DNA of 64,000 nucleotides from Lojkania enalia (lineage: Eukaryota > Ascomycota > Dothideomycetes > Pleosporales). Below are positions 1-12,521 of the stretch, piece after piece (the first letter of the stretch is position 1; every line of letters begins with the position of its first letter). The position numbers were made by a program, and so were the translations under genes. Where the stretch lies: positions 147,679 through 211,678 of the forward strand of contig ML986663.1 in the NCBI GenBank assembly GCA_010094045.1, in the 5' to 3' direction. The notes beneath the pieces are model-generated. The model saw nothing but the letters and a program-made list of their open reading frames with translations, was not told the origin of the DNA and made no database searches.

Positions 1-1
1 A

Positions 2-469
2 GAGGATCGACATCGACGCTCATTAGAAGAACGCCGTCGACGAGAAAACCAGCTTTCCCAAGATACTATTGCTGCACAAGCGCAATCACGACCTAATAAT
101 CGACGTACATCACGCCAAGGCGAGAACCCACCTCTAATTCCACCACGAAGGAACAACATCCAAACCCACAGACCAAACAACGAGCCTGCACCTCCTCCCA
201 CCTATGAAGAGGCCGCTACGAATCCTCCATACCATCCTCCACAGGGACATCCAGCAAATCCAAACGCGCCAATACATCCGCAAGGCAGCGCTTACATGCA
301 GAATAGCTCACAACTACCTCCAGGACATTCTCCTCAGGGGCGCCGTAACTCGAGGCCAATGGGTATCCAGAATTCTGTGCACCCCAGACCAGGTAGGAGA
401 CAGAGCGCTGGAGTGGGTGGCCCTAATGGTGTCGGCTCTGAAGATAGGGATAAGTGCGTGGTCATGTAA
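2..469 (+). CDS. 3' end of a gene for a PPxY- and CaaX-containing protein (5' part outside window)
   Basis: Frame 2 is open from the window edge to TAA at 467-469, giving the last 155 residues of a protein. The segment starts with an Arg/Glu-rich charged stretch (RRRSLEERRRREN), continues through a Pro/Asn/Gln-rich low-complexity tail, and contains PPPTYEEA, which holds a PPxY motif of the kind bound by WW domains of Rsp5/NEDD4 ubiquitin ligases. It ends in KCVVM; C-V-V-M fits a CaaX prenylation box, and Met at the last position is typical of farnesylation. I infer a lipid-anchored protein that may recruit a HECT ligase. The folded domain lies upstream of the window, so the family cannot be named. 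The tail is proline-rich and disordered, so the reading frame rests on its length, the composition and the two terminal motifs. Confidence 0.6.
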   Translation, partial: EDRHRRSLEERRRRENQLSQDTIAAQAQSRPNNRRTSRQGENPPLIPPRRNNIQTHRPNNEPAPPPTYEEAATNPPYHPPQGHPANPNAPIHPQGSAYMQNSSQLPPGHSPQGRRNSRPMGIQNSVHPRPGRRQSAGVGGPNGVGSEDRDKCVVM

Positions 470-1696
470 ACACGTGCTGATGATTATATTATACCTAGTT
501 ACTGATGACATTGACCGCAATCTTCGAGGGTGGCGGTCCTATCTTTGGCGCTGGACTGGCTGCATATTTTAGGTTTTTGTTTGGGAAGCTGAGGTATACC
601 CTTGTTATTCTTATTCGTCTCTACGTTTTGGACCTGGTGCGGGGCGCATTGTGCGGCATGGTGGGCTTCGCATGGCTTCGACCCGCAATGGGAGTAGAGT
701 GACGGAGGGATACCCCATTTGTGGTAAAGCAGCAAAAATATACTTTGATGCCTTAGAGGACAATGCAAAAGAGTACTTTGGCTGTATGATAGCTGTGTGC
801 CATGAATCTTAGGCTTTCGAGTATATCTTCGTTGGCGCGAGGGATTGCAGTGCAAAATTACATTCTTGCACTAGAAGCTAGAGGAATACGTACTCTTGTC
901 CACATGAGGTATTTACTAATAGTGCGGCATTATTGGCTTTCACTGCAATCTTTTGTGTGGAAGGGAGACTTAGAGAGAAAATTGCTCATAGTACAGCATT
1001 TTTAGCTTTGACTACAATCTTCAGCGTAGCCAAGAGACTTATTCAGCGCGGCTCAGTTTGCTAGGGAGTGGGTATGAACGAATCAACCTCGGGGAGTAAA
1101 ATCTCAAACCAAGTAGCAGTGGGTATTCATTGCAATGTCTAACGTGGATGAGAAGATGGACCAGTGAAAGATTCATTCACTAGATGACAATGAGCGAATC
1201 AGAGTGTTTCGCTTATACCTTATGTCTAGTTAGCGAGGTGCAGTCACCAGTAGATTGTATTGAATCTTGGCACTACAATTTCTAGGGCAGGCGAGAGATC
1301 TGAAGACGAGGCTTTTCAACAGTGGCCTTGGATCTGATTGGCTATAGGGCAAGTGCTGTTAGCGAGCTAGATAGACTTGTAGTTCGTAATAGTAATGAAA
1401 GGAAGCTTTTTCAGTATTCAATTATACAAGCAGTCAATGACCCGGATGAGTTTATCCAATGCTGCGCCATTATGGCTCCCGTTCTGGAACTGCTCGTCCA
1501 ATGATGAAATTCTCCAATAGCCCAACAATATAATTAAGGTAATCTCTAGGTCTTTATCTCCACATAGTAGCTATGCAGTCCCAGCTACTGAGAACGGAAA
1601 CATGAATCAGCAAATGCCAGGATTGCCAAAAGTTAAACAAAGTCTGATCACTATAGCACCTTGCTCACTTCCATCTCATCCTGTTCAAGTCAGTGT
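470..1696. other. Intergenic, no supportable gene
   Basis: Short open frames in this stretch lack recognisable domains, and some depend on non-ATG starts (for example the one at 1322). A few motif-like duplications occur (gtgcggcattattggctttcactgcaatctt near 922 resembles a stretch near 990), which may be old local repeats. I see no RNA gene. Confidence 0.5.
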
Positions 1697-2498
1697 CTAA
1701 TCTGTAAGCACGCTACATAGTGTAACACAAACCTCAAATTCCCCAGGCATGATTAGACCCTTTACACCCCAGCTTTTCAATTTCGGGTGACTCCTCACAT
1801 ATTGGCGATATTCCGGGGCACCAGGCATCAAAACATTATCCGCGACAATGCAAACTCCAGTCTTCAAAAGACCCAACTCTTCACAAACCGTAAGGTCTTG
1901 CACATACAAATTCTCGACGTGATCGAGGAATATCAAATCAGCATGATCGAGCCTCCCTCCAGCCTTTAATGTCCGAAGTGATTCACTAGCTGCGCCGGTC
2001 ACAACTGTGACCACATCGGAGAGGCCGGCAATGTTGATGAACTCGGAAGCTATATTAGCTAATTCCGAGTCAAACTCGAGACTCCACAACTTCACAGCTT
2101 CACCCTGTTTATTGAAATGTCTCATCTGGTTCGCAAGCATGATCGCTGAGTAGCCGACATACGTCCCAAGCTCAACAACAACCTTGGGTCGCTCTTCAGC
2201 AAGAAGATCAGTTAGAATACGCCCTTTGTCGCTGCCAATATTGATCAAGAAATCCTGCTGTACGGCAAACTCGTCCATTGCTTCTAGAAGCTTCGCCGGA
2301 TTTCCTTCCATTTGGGTGAAATCCGGACTTTGCTTAACATGTTCGAGGAGCGCTCTCTCGCGGCCACCTTTCCACTACCTTCTGTTAGCTAAATTTATGT
2401 ATAAGATACAGAGAAGAGTGAGCTACTTCTTTGTATCCGTCGATCTCGAATTTCCTCAAAGATGGGTATTTGTCATATACTTCCTTTGGAAACTTCAT
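1697..2498 (-). CDS. Catechol O-methyltransferase-like, SAM-dependent class I methyltransferase
   Basis: Two exons, complement(1697..2374, 2427..2498), encode 249 aa. The 52-nt intron (2375-2426) has a GTAGCT donor, a GCTAAC branch-like site and a TAG acceptor. The N-terminal exon starts MKFPKEVYDKYPSL and joins WKGGRERALLEH, a typical fungal COMT start. The SAM-binding motif I is VVELGTYVGYSAIMLA (about residues 90-105). The metal/catecholate region shows LDH at 174-176 and ADNV..PGAP at 202-210, so the equivalents of rat COMT Asp141, Asp169 and Asn170 are present (here D175, D203, N204). The residue aligning with catalytic Lys144 is Glu178 (LDHVE instead of the usual LDHxK). The fold is therefore clear, but normal catechol methylation is uncertain. 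No nearby pathway genes are seen. Confidence 0.85.
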
Positions 2499-4861
2499 TG
2501 TATGCGCAATGCAATGGAAAATGTAAACAAATAAACTAGTGGGATATACGATGTAAGAAAAGGTGCTTGTCTATTATTTTATACGAAGATGGCTGATAAA
2601 TCTGGTGCGCATCTTCGTCCGAGGATCAAATCCTTTGATGGCGTCAGCATAGCAAAGGGCCGTCTCAGAGGTCTCAGTTACGTAGTTTCAAACGCAGACA
2701 TAGAGAAGTTGCCTACTAGCTACTTTCTAATGTGTAATTATATACTGAAGTTCTGTAATGCCATCTCGACGAGCCATAATCAAAAACCTATATTTCTAGT
2801 AATCACTCCTCATGGCAGCACGCATACGAGGTTCCAAACATCTAGATGATCCAATAGACGGGATATATTTCAAGCAACTAAAACTCATAAATCATGCCAG
2901 AGCAAGCTTAGGTAGATAGAATATACTCAACTAAAATGGAATGTTTACTTTAGTGCATCAAATTGTGAGATCGATCATATAGTTATGGCGTTATATTAAT
3001 AAGATGTGGTCTTATTGTACTTGGGAGAGTCTACTTAATGTCTTTCATTCCTTTAACCTTAATGAAGGCTACCAAGAATTTTGAATAAACAATGCATGGC
3101 AAAATTAATTGGTTAGATAGCTTCCCCCAATAGTAGTATATATCCTTATGTAAGATTGTACTACGAATAAGAGGTCAATTGGCCGTTCTACGTGTGAGAA
3201 ACCGTGTAGCTCATATAAATTATTTTGTCATATAAATAATCTTGACTTCTGTACTACATGTTTCCACAAGCAGTCATGCCCTCTCGAGGACCTTTCCGGA
3301 CGAACTTTTATAGACCTTGGTCCATAAATAGAGGGAATTAACAGTAGTTCCCACCTAGCCGGGAAAATGAAGTCCAGCTCACACCACAATAGCCAGCTCC
3401 AGGAACTTTGCATTTCTCTTGCACTTCCGCTTCTAAATTTGAAGTGGCCCTGAGCAATATCCAATCAGTTTCTAGCCCGATAATACTCATATCAATACAC
3501 TGATGGAGGGCCTCGCTTCGAAGCAGCATCAATCTAAACAAAGTTCATGTGCAAAGTCCAAAACAGGCACACGTAAGTCATCTGATATCCTGCGGACTCA
3601 CGCACGCCTAGATTTAAGCCCCTGAAGCTCTTCATAGGATGCAGCATGTGCAAACTCGTTTCGAACAGATTTCTGAGATCTAGAAATCTATTTAGTTTCA
3701 CGCACTGCTTATGTCATCCCCCTTCTAGACTGTTCAGTCATACATCTCCTTTCAACAAAATTTTTTTTCCACATTGTGATATTCATTGAAGCTTGGTATT
3801 TATAAAGAAAATTTATGTCGAGTTACGTAGCCATTCGGAGATGTCTCGCAAATACAAAATACACCGTGTAGCCGTGGATAAACGTCCATCAAGACAACCG
3901 AGAGGGCATTTAAGCTTTTGTGAGGCGCTAGAGGTTGCCAGAATAGTTTTATAGATTGTCGATACCTTCCGGTTATTGTAACTTTAGAGGAACGAACAGC
4001 CTAAATCCGGCAGTCAGCGACAGGGGGTAATCATCCTAGCGCACCCCGCAGACTGGGGAAATAACCATGAAAATCTTAATTGCATTTTGGACACGTGAAA
4101 CATGGGCATAGAGCATATTCGCCGGATAAGCATCCAATGAAGCTCGCGCCACAATATCCTCTTTCCCCTTGAAGCCCCACAGAACATTCGATGCACTCCA
4201 CAATGCCCTTCTGGGGTTGTTATTCTTGGCTCTATCTGCTATCGAGTAAAGGTACCTTCGATATTAATCTAGGGTGTTCCCTCCACTTACACTGCCAAGA
4301 CCAATAGAGTGTGGTTGTGCTCATCGAACGGCTCAAGGGAACACAACATACCTGGGTTGAATGGCAGCAAACAAGGCCTTTGAGCACCTTTAAAGTTTTT
4401 CCGTCAATCGTCTAATTGCCCTACTCGAACCGCGATCTGAGACCGCATGCAATGGTTTTGGTTGCAAGGTAATCCGGGTAACTCTTTGATGGCTTTGGAT
4501 ATGCTTCCGTTGCTGAAATCATAGGCCATTCCATTGCATAATGACTGGAAATACCACCTTCTTCTAGCTGAACGCCACTATAGTCGTGCATTGACATCCG
4601 ATGGAGCATCTAGACCTTGCCGATCTCCCAATGACCCATAACCATTTTCATCGACCTTAGCCCTCGTCCATGACATCTCTGTTGTCGTTCTTGTGGCGAA
4701 ATGGCAGGGACTAAAGCCTGTCAATCGCCAAGGTGTCTTGCCTTAATTGCATATAGTCATGCCTCGAGACTCACTCTCGCATACCCACGCTTCATATAAT
4801 GTGGAAATTTTACCGGCGGATATCAGGAGCGGGCTGGGATTTCTGGGGTACGATTTCATTG
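2499..4861. other. Intergenic, no supportable gene
   Basis: About 2.4 kb between the COMT-like gene and the CE15 esterase. All open frames are short, overlap without conserved motifs and have no plausible intron joins that I could find. The composition is more AT-rich around 2900-3250 than in flanking genes. The stretch just before 4862 would hold the esterase promoter. Confidence 0.5.
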
Positions 4862-4868
4862 TATAAAA
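4862..4868 (+). promoter_or_regulatory. TATA-box candidate of the CE15 gene
   Basis: TATAAAA lies 71-77 bp upstream of the ATG at 4939, a spacing compatible with a short 5' leader. Inference from motif and position only. Confidence 0.5.
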
Positions 4869-4938
4869 GAGCTGTGGCGCTTTTGTTCTGATCGTTGTCT
4901 GGTCCCATCAGTGTCTCGAGTAAACCAATTGATTCACC

Positions 4939-6108
4939 ATGAAGTACTCAATCATCCTCCCGTTCCTTGCTACAACGGTCCTTGCGGCCCCGATTCTTGA
5001 AGAACGCCAGGGCGACTGCACTGTCCCGAGCTCTTTCCCGAATCCAAACAGCTCCAAGCTCCCCGATCCGTTCACATTTTTCAGCGGAAGCAAGGTCACA
5101 ACCAAGGCGGACTGGGAATGCCGTCAAAAGGAAATTTCTGCCGCTATTCAGGCCCAAGAGCTTGGTACGATGCCACCTAAGCCATCCACTGTGACTGCCT
5201 CGTCCTCTGGCAACTCACTCTCGATCACTGCCTCTGAGGGCGGTAAATCTGTCAGTTTCTCTGTCTCCATTAACAAACCCGGCGGAAGTGGTCCATTCCC
5301 AGCCATCATTGCCTACGGCTTCCCAAGCATTCCTATACCCGCCGGTGTTGCTACTATCACCTTCAACAACGACCAGATTGGTGCCCAGAATGGCCAGGGC
5401 AGTCGTGGACAGGGCAAGTTCTTTGACCTCTACGGATCCAGCCACAGTGCCGGTGCTTTGACTGCTTGGGCCTGGGGCGTTGCCCGCGTCATTGATGCCC
5501 TTGAGCAAGTCAACGTCGGAATCGACCCCAAGCGCGTCGGTGTTACTGGATGCTCCAGGAACGGAAAGGGTGCCATGGTCGCCGGCGCCCTCGAGCCTCG
5601 TGTTGCTCTCACCATTCCCCAAGAGTCCGGCGCTGGTGGTGCCGCTTGCTGGAGGGTCTCTGATCTGGAGAAGGCTGCTGGCAAGAACATTCAGACCTGC
5701 AGCCAGATCGTCGGCGAGAACGTGTGGTTCTCTCGTAACTTCAACTCCTTCGCCACTAGGTGCAACACGCTTGCCACTGACCACCATATGCTCGCTGGTA
5801 TGGTTGCTCCTCGCGGCATGTTCGTTGCTGAGAACAACATTGACTGGCTTGGTCCCGTCTCCACCACCGCTTGCATGAAGGTTGGTCGTATGATCTACAA
5901 GGCTGCCGGCGTTCCCGATAACATGGGCTTCTCTCTTGTGGGCGGACACGGCCACTGCTCGTTCCCTTCCAGCCAGAATGCCGACCTCAACGCCTTCATC
6001 AACAAGTTCTTGCTCAACCAGAGCGCCAGCACCGCCAACATCGAGAAGAGCGACGTCAGCGCCGATCCCAGCAGGTATATCGACTGGACCGCACCTACAC
6101 TCTCATAG
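4939..6108 (+). CDS. Secreted 4-O-methyl-glucuronoyl methylesterase (CE15), no CBM
   Basis: A single uninterrupted frame of 389 aa. Residues 1-17 form a signal peptide (MKYSIILPFLATTVLAA), followed by a possible Kex2-like site region (EERQ). The body matches carbohydrate esterase family 15 (Cip2/StGE2 type): nucleophile serine in GCSRNGKGA (Ser206), acid in PQESG (Glu229) and histidine in GGHGHCSF (His337/His339, the second being the likelier catalytic one). Family enzymes cleave ester bonds between 4-O-methyl-glucuronic acid of xylan and lignin alcohols, outside the cell. The catalytic domain starts soon after the signal peptide; there is no N-terminal CBM1, unlike T. reesei Cip2. Cysteines at 27, 61, 205, 237, 254, 275, 312 and 340 suggest disulfides. 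The gene is intronless. The long antisense frame at 5215-5955 is a shadow of its GC-rich third positions. Confidence 0.95.
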   Translation: MKYSIILPFLATTVLAAPILEERQGDCTVPSSFPNPNSSKLPDPFTFFSGSKVTTKADWECRQKEISAAIQAQELGTMPPKPSTVTASSSGNSLSITASEGGKSVSFSVSINKPGGSGPFPAIIAYGFPSIPIPAGVATITFNNDQIGAQNGQGSRGQGKFFDLYGSSHSAGALTAWAWGVARVIDALEQVNVGIDPKRVGVTGCSRNGKGAMVAGALEPRVALTIPQESGAGGAACWRVSDLEKAAGKNIQTCSQIVGENVWFSRNFNSFATRCNTLATDHHMLAGMVAPRGMFVAENNIDWLGPVSTTACMKVGRMIYKAAGVPDNMGFSLVGGHGHCSFPSSQNADLNAFINKFLLNQSASTANIEKSDVSADPSRYIDWTAPTLS

Positions 6109-7441
6109 ATGGAAAAAGCGGGGTATACGGAGATGGGTCTTCTTGGGGAATTTTGAATTCTCCGTACTCGAACATTCACTTATATGGAAGCTTGGATGTA
6201 CAAAATGGACGATCTGAAGCTGCGATTGCGACCTGTATATACTTCGAATCGAGCTGTAAAAGCCATGTGTTGTGAATTTGTTATGATTTGACAAGCCGTG
6301 ATGTTCCCCTGTGCTGTGGCTTATTTGCGAAACTATTCAGAATACCACGTTAACCGAGTTAGAAGATGGAATGAATGCACGGGCCACATATTGCTAGGTA
6401 CCTAGATGTTTGCATAACGGCGGGGCGACTTCAAGATGGCTAGAAGGGGAAGAACGGATATAAAAAGCAAATAGATAATGAGGACTCATGTGCACTGCGA
6501 GCATGTTCCCTTCCCCATGAGTCTGCTTGGTCTCCTTCATCCCGTTTTCGGTGAAGCATATTCGAAGCTCAGCCCATCGCAAATCGCAACGACTTGTGGT
6601 GTCCTTCGCAGTTACGGGAGCAATCATTGTACACGTAAAAAAGGGCTGAGGGCAGAATATGGAGAAACTGCATGAAACGGGGTTGATGACGGCACTAGAT
6701 TGGGTCGGGTGAGGAGTGTGTCGTGCATGCAGAGTCTTCCGAGGTTCCGATGCCATGGCCCAACGTTATCTGGGGTCAAAACACGTCAAGCGCGCTCGAT
6801 GCCGACGCACCAGGCCTCACGAGCCCCAGCCAGCAAAAGTGTTTCAGGCGTCGCGCGGGAGGGCTACCCCAGATCGGATAGATGCCAGCCACGCTGTGAT
6901 TGGTCGAGTCTTGGTCACATGACAGCCAAGGCCTGCACTAGCTCGTTTTGGCGAGCCGCTCTCCTCGTTCTCTGACTTTGCCTCAGCGTCTGGGAGTCGT
7001 TCTCGCCAACACCGTCCATCACCCCCCAACGCCAAATCACTCGCACTCCCGCCCGCGTCTTTAGCCCCGATCACGACACGCCGTCGACCACGCGTGGAGT
7101 GACTTTCACCCCTCCCCACGCGCCTTTGCGCCCTCGCACCTCACCGCCCTGAATTTGCCTGGCCCAGGTCAGCCTCCCCATCACCGCGCCATCACGAAAG
7201 CCGCGTCCCGGATTGCGCTCCATCAGCCTCCGACCATAGAGGGCCCCATCTAATCTCTACTGCCCATGATAATGATATAACGGCACCCCGAGCGCGCCCT
7301 TTCGCCGATCGCCGCTTCTTTCCTTGACACGCGTTTTTGGTGGCTCCCTTCGCCGGGGTGCGAACTCCGTGTGAAGACATTCTGCCGCCCCGAGCCGCAT
7401 TTATTTGCGATTAACCATTGGCATACTTCGTGACAAGCACC
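6109..7441. other. Intergenic / promoter and leader of the SWI/SNF ATPase gene
   Basis: No gene is supportable. The right part (about 6700-7440) is GC-rich, C/T-rich on the + strand and ends in the leader of the chromatin remodeller gene; short frames here have no conserved features. Confidence 0.5.
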
Positions 7442-10400
7442 ATGGCTTCAGTACAAACTGCGCCGGGCGCCACTGGCCCTGGGCAGCTGCCTGGCAACCT
7501 GACGAAGGAGATGGTACAGCAAGTTTACGTGGTATGTTTATATTCATACCCCACCTAGACGCGCCTTTTCAACCCCGCTCTGAACATAGGCCTTTTACTG
7601 ACACTTTTGGCAGCGCTACAATCAGATGAGGCAGCAGGGCGTCCCCGAGACCGATCCCGAATTCATCAAAGCGCGCAACCTCCTCGCCATGGTACAGAAG
7701 AAGAACCTATATGAGAGGCAAAAGCAGCAGGCTATACTGCAGCAACAACAGAAAATGCAACAGCGGCAACAGGGCCAAACGGAGGCCCCGCAACAGAACG
7801 GTATTGCCGTCGCCGCGTCCGTCAATTTGCCGAATGGCACAAAACAAGCTGTATCTAGCGATGCGAAGACGACAACTCCTGCGCTAGCATCCAGCGCCCC
7901 ATCATCTAGCGCCCAAGTCGCAATAGCTGGTGGTCAAGCTTCTGGCTCTGGTGACGGCCAAACCCCGACCTCAGCCTCAGGTGTTGGTAGTACCGCGTTC
8001 ACTCAGGACCAGCTGATGCTTTTGCGTCGACAAATTGCTGCTTTCAAACATCTATCGAAAGGTCTCCCTCTCCCTGCCAACATTCAGCAGCAACTCTTTG
8101 TCTCGCAACAAGGAAAGAAACCACAGAGTTCCGCTGATGCGGTTGCCGCAGCTGCTAAGGTCTTAGATGATGCCACCCGCCCCGCAAACGCTTCAGAATC
8201 CGGTGCAACCAAAGATGCTGGTAAAGAATCGGATGCCTTCGTCGAACCGTGGTCAACAGAGTACATCAAGGATAACTTAAATTACATCTCTCACACTTCT
8301 CGATTCAACCGGCCGTATATAGCCTCCATAATGCCACTTGGAGTGGACATACAAGCTACATTAGCTGAACGTCAGAGAATGATAAGAGAGCTTAGGGAAG
8401 AGCGTCTTACCATCTTGCACAACCGTTTGACATCTAGGCAGCGGGAAATCGAGAAAATACCCGCTAATATTGGGTCATGGGATACAAGCAGGACCGATAC
8501 CCCCGAAGATGACGGAAAGGTCAAACGAGCGTTAGCCATTGAGCAAAAGATGCTCAATCTACTCCCGAAACAGCGAGCCCTCCGAAAGATGATCTCTCGT
8601 GAGATGATATATGCTGACAATCTTGCCATGACGGCAAATCGGTCAATATATAGACGCCTAAAGAAGCAATCGTTACGTGAGGCTCGCATCACGGAGAAGC
8701 TAGAGAAGCAGCAGCGCGATGCCCGGGAAACCAAGGAAAAGAAGAAGCATCACGACTTCATCGAGTCCATCCGCAAGCACCGCAACGAGCTCAACGAGGC
8801 TGGAATGGCTCAGCGACAGCGATTACAGAAGCTTGGCCGTACCATGATTACGACGCACCAGGCCATCGAAAAAGAAGAGCAAAAGCGGGTCGAACGTACC
8901 GCCAAGCAGCGTTTGCAAGCTTTGAAAGCCAACGACGAAGAGACTTACCTGAAATTGTTGGGTCAAGCCAAAGATACTCGTATTTCACACTTGCTCAAGC
9001 AAACCGACGGCTTCTTAAAGCAGCTCTCTGCTTCCGTCAAGCAACAGCAGCGCAGTCATTCTAACCGATACGGACTCCAGAACGTTCCAGATGAAGAATC
9101 AAGCGAGGAGTCTGAAGACGAGTCCGGAGACGAAGATGCTCCGGGCAAGAAGTCAAAGACCGATTACTATGAGATTGCTCACCGTGTCAAGGAAGAAATT
9201 ACTGCTCAATCTTCTAACCTCGTAGGAGGTACTCTCAAAGAGTATCAGCTCAAGGGTCTACAGTGGATGATTTCTCTTTACAACAACAATCTTAATGGTA
9301 TCTTGGCCGACGAGATGGGTCTTGGCAAGACTATCCAGACCATTAGTCTTATTACCTATCTCATCGAGAAGAAGCAGCAGCCGGGTCCATATCTCGTAAT
9401 TGTGCCATTGAGTACCTTAACAAACTGGAACAACGAGTTTGATAAATGGGCACCAAGCGTTCAAAAGATTGTCTACAAAGGCCCTCCAAATGCTCGAAAG
9501 CAGCAGCAACAACAAATCCGTTGGGGCCAATTTCAGGTGCTACTGACGACATACGAATTCATCATTAAGGATCGACCAATCCTAAGCAAGATTAAGTGGG
9601 TTCACATGATTGTTGATGAAGGTCATCGCATGAAGAACGCCAATTCCAAACTGAGCAGCACCATTACCCAATACTACACAACTCGATATCGCCTGATTCT
9701 TACCGGGACCCCTTTGCAAAACAATTTGACAGAACTTTGGGCCATGCTCAACTTCGTGCTGCCGACCATCTTCAAGTCTGTGAAATCGTTCGATGAATGG
9801 TTCAATACTCCATTTGCAAACACCGGAGGTCAGGACAAAATGGAATTGACGGAAGAAGAGCAATTGCTCGTTATTCGCCGCCTTCACAAGGTTCTACGGC
9901 CTTTCTTGCTGCGTCGTCTAAAGAAAGACGTCGAGAAGGATTTGCCTGACAAGACGGAGCGTGTTATTAAGTGCAACTTTTCCGCCCTTCAGGCGAAGCT
10001 GTACAAGCAACTTGTCACCCATAACAGGTTGATGGTGAGCGACGGCAAGGGTGGCAAGACAGGCATGCGTGGTTTAAGCAACATGCTTATGCAGCTGCGA
10101 AAACTCTGCAACCACCCATTCGTTTTCGAAGAAGTCGAGGACCAGATGAACCCTGGCAAAGGCACAAACGACCTCTTATGGCGTACTGCTGGAAAATTTG
10201 AGTTGTTGGACCGAATTCTACCCAAGTTTAAGGCCACTGGTCATCGTGTATTGATTTTCTTCCAGATGACACAGATCATGAACATCATGGAGGACTATTT
10301 GCGCCTAAGAGGGTTGGCTTACCTTCGTCTCGATGGTGCAACGAAAGCCGACGATCGGTCCGATCTTCTCAAGTTATTCAACGCTCCAAATTCGCCCTAT

Positions 10401-11741
10401 TTCTGCTTCCTTTTGTCGACTCGCGCTGGTGGGCTGGGCCTCAATCTTCAGACTGCGGATACTGTCATTATCTACGATTCGGATTGGAACCCTCATCAAG
10501 ACTTGCAAGCTCAGGATCGTGCTCATCGTATTGGTCAAAAGAACGAAGTCCGTATTCTCCGTTTGATTACCTCAAACTCTGTTGAAGAAAAGATTCTTGA
10601 ACGAGCAAACTTCAAATTGGACATGGACGGCAAAGTCATTCAAGCCGGTAAATTCGACAACAAGTCGACTAATGAAGAGCGAGAAGCTATGCTACGAATT
10701 ATGTTGGAGTCTGCTGAAGCAGCAGAGAATCTGGAACAAGAAGAGATGGATGATGATGATCTCAATTTAATCATGATGCGCTCAGATGAAGAGCTTGAAC
10801 TCTTCCAGAGGATGGATCAGGAGCGCCTGAAGACTGATTCCTACGGCCCCGGCAGGAAGCTCCCACGTCTCTTAGGAGAGAACGAACTACCAGATATTTA
10901 TGTAAATGACGACAATCCTGTTGTTGAAGAGATTGAGGAAGCCAACTTTGGTCGTGGCGCTCGAGAACGAACTCGTGTCAGGTATGATGATGGTCTCACT
11001 GAAGAGCAGTGGTTGGAAGCCGTAGACAATGATGACGACTCGATCGAGGCCGCTATCGCTCGCAAAGAGGCCAAGATGGCGAAGCGCAATAAGAAGAGAG
11101 TTCAGGACGTTGGTGAATCCCCCCTCCCATCGCGGGAAAGCTCAGAGGAGCCATTGCCAAAGAAAAGGGGTCGAAAACCAAAGGCCGAAAAACGAAAGGC
11201 TGATGAGGCCTCTCTCGATGGCGATATTGCCCCTCGGAAGCGTGGTCGCCCGACGCCCAGCAAGGTTCAAGAGACACTCAGTTCTGAAGAGCGTACTCTT
11301 CTCCAAAAAATTATCAACGAAGTGTACGAAGCACTAAACGACCTCGAAGAGGAATCAACGGACCCAGAAGTTCCCAACCGTGGCATCATTGATCCGTTCA
11401 TTGAGCTTCCAGACAAATACGACTATCCAGATTATTATCAGATCATCAAGAACCCAATATGCATGAATCAAATCAAGAAGAAGATCAACAAGAAAGAGTA
11501 CCAAAGTCTGAAGCAATTTAGACAGGACATTGGAGTTTTGTGCAATAATTGCCGGACGTACAATGAGGACACAAGCCTACTCTATCAGGACGCAAATCTC
11601 ATTGAGCAGACATGTCTTGACAAGCTGAGGGCCGCGACCGAGGCGCTTCCTGAGATGCAGGATTTTGATGATGGATCGAGCTTGAACGGAGGGGCTTCCA
11701 CAACGATTGCTTCGGCAGTTGGGACGCCGAGGCCTGCGTAG
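7442..11741 (+). CDS. snf21: SWI/SNF-RSC family catalytic ATPase (Snf2/Sth1/Snf21 type) with bromodomain
   Basis: Exons 7442..7531 and 7614..11741 encode 1,405 aa; the 82-nt intron has GTATGT and TTGGCAG ends. The short first exon supplies MASVQTAPG..., and the join gives QQVYVRYNQMRQQGVPETDPE, typical of the family. Domains in order: QLQ-like segment (about 157-190), HSA-like charged helix (about 375-430), acidic stretch, DEXH ATPase lobe with Walker A DEMGLGKT (about 595) and DEGH (about 698), HELICc lobe (about 890-1010, ending QAQDRAHRIGQ), SnAC region, two AT-hooks (KRGRKPK about 1213; KRGRPTP about 1237) and a C-terminal bromodomain (about 1253-1370). It slides or ejects nucleosomes as the motor of a SWI/SNF or RSC complex in the nucleus. 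Domain order and length suit the Snf21/Sth1 group; whether the complex is RSC- or SWI/SNF-like cannot be decided here. Confidence 0.96.
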
Positions 11742-12521
11742 AATGGACGTAAGTAGACGCTATCCTTTTTAGTGGCACTCTTTTAACAATATCAGGTTGG
11801 AATAATACCCCATAGACTTTTATGCATATCTCAAGCGGGACTTATAATCGGAGTTTCAGCGGAGTCTATCATCATCAACACAAGATGGCTTGCAATGGTC
11901 GGTAACCCGAGACATACATTTAGTTATGCCTTCGGCATAGTTTTGAGGAAACCGCCGCATAGGAGCTGTTTGCGCCTATATACCTACCCTTCTTCAAGCT
12001 CTGTTTGTTCGGGATATGTTTATTTGATAGTTATGTCATTGCGCTGCACAAGCAAGATGCACGGTTTGCGGCGTTGTGGGTAATGATACTCAATTTAGTA
12101 TTTGAGGATGCGGGCTTGATTGCAAGGACACATAATCTAGCCTGTTGAAATGGAGGACAAAGTAGATGAGTTAAATGTGATGAGCATTGCTACGATACCT
12201 ATGCATATCTTTTCATGAATAGCAATCATTCGTAGCCCAGTGGCGTTTCTACGAATGATGTGGATAGTAAGTGAAGCAAGGGAGTGTCGTTTAGTGCAGT
12301 CAGTTGATGTTGCTTCTCTTATCCGAACACGGTTTGATAAAGTTGACAATCCTTCTATAGAGAGCCGGCTTTGCCATAGACAAAAATCAATACTATTGAG
12401 CTAATAACCCCCCATATCATTCATAAGCCGCAAGCAAAGGACGCCTACTTCATGACCATAGCCATACACCCTGGGGCTAGCCCATCCCAATTTAATAAAA
12501 AAAAACGATAATACCGACTGT
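11742..12521. other. Convergent intergenic region
   Basis: Lies between the 3' ends of the remodeller gene (+) and FAF1 (-). It holds both 3' untranslated regions; no further gene or RNA is recognisable. Confidence 0.5.

Noticed and set aside
1322..1504. 60-codon frame with apparent Met start
   Set aside because: Start is GTG, not used as a normal start in fungi; no family resemblance.
5215..5955. 246-codon antisense frame across the CE15 gene
   Set aside because: Lies wholly opposite a clear CE15 coding region and has no domain; it results from GC-rich third positions.
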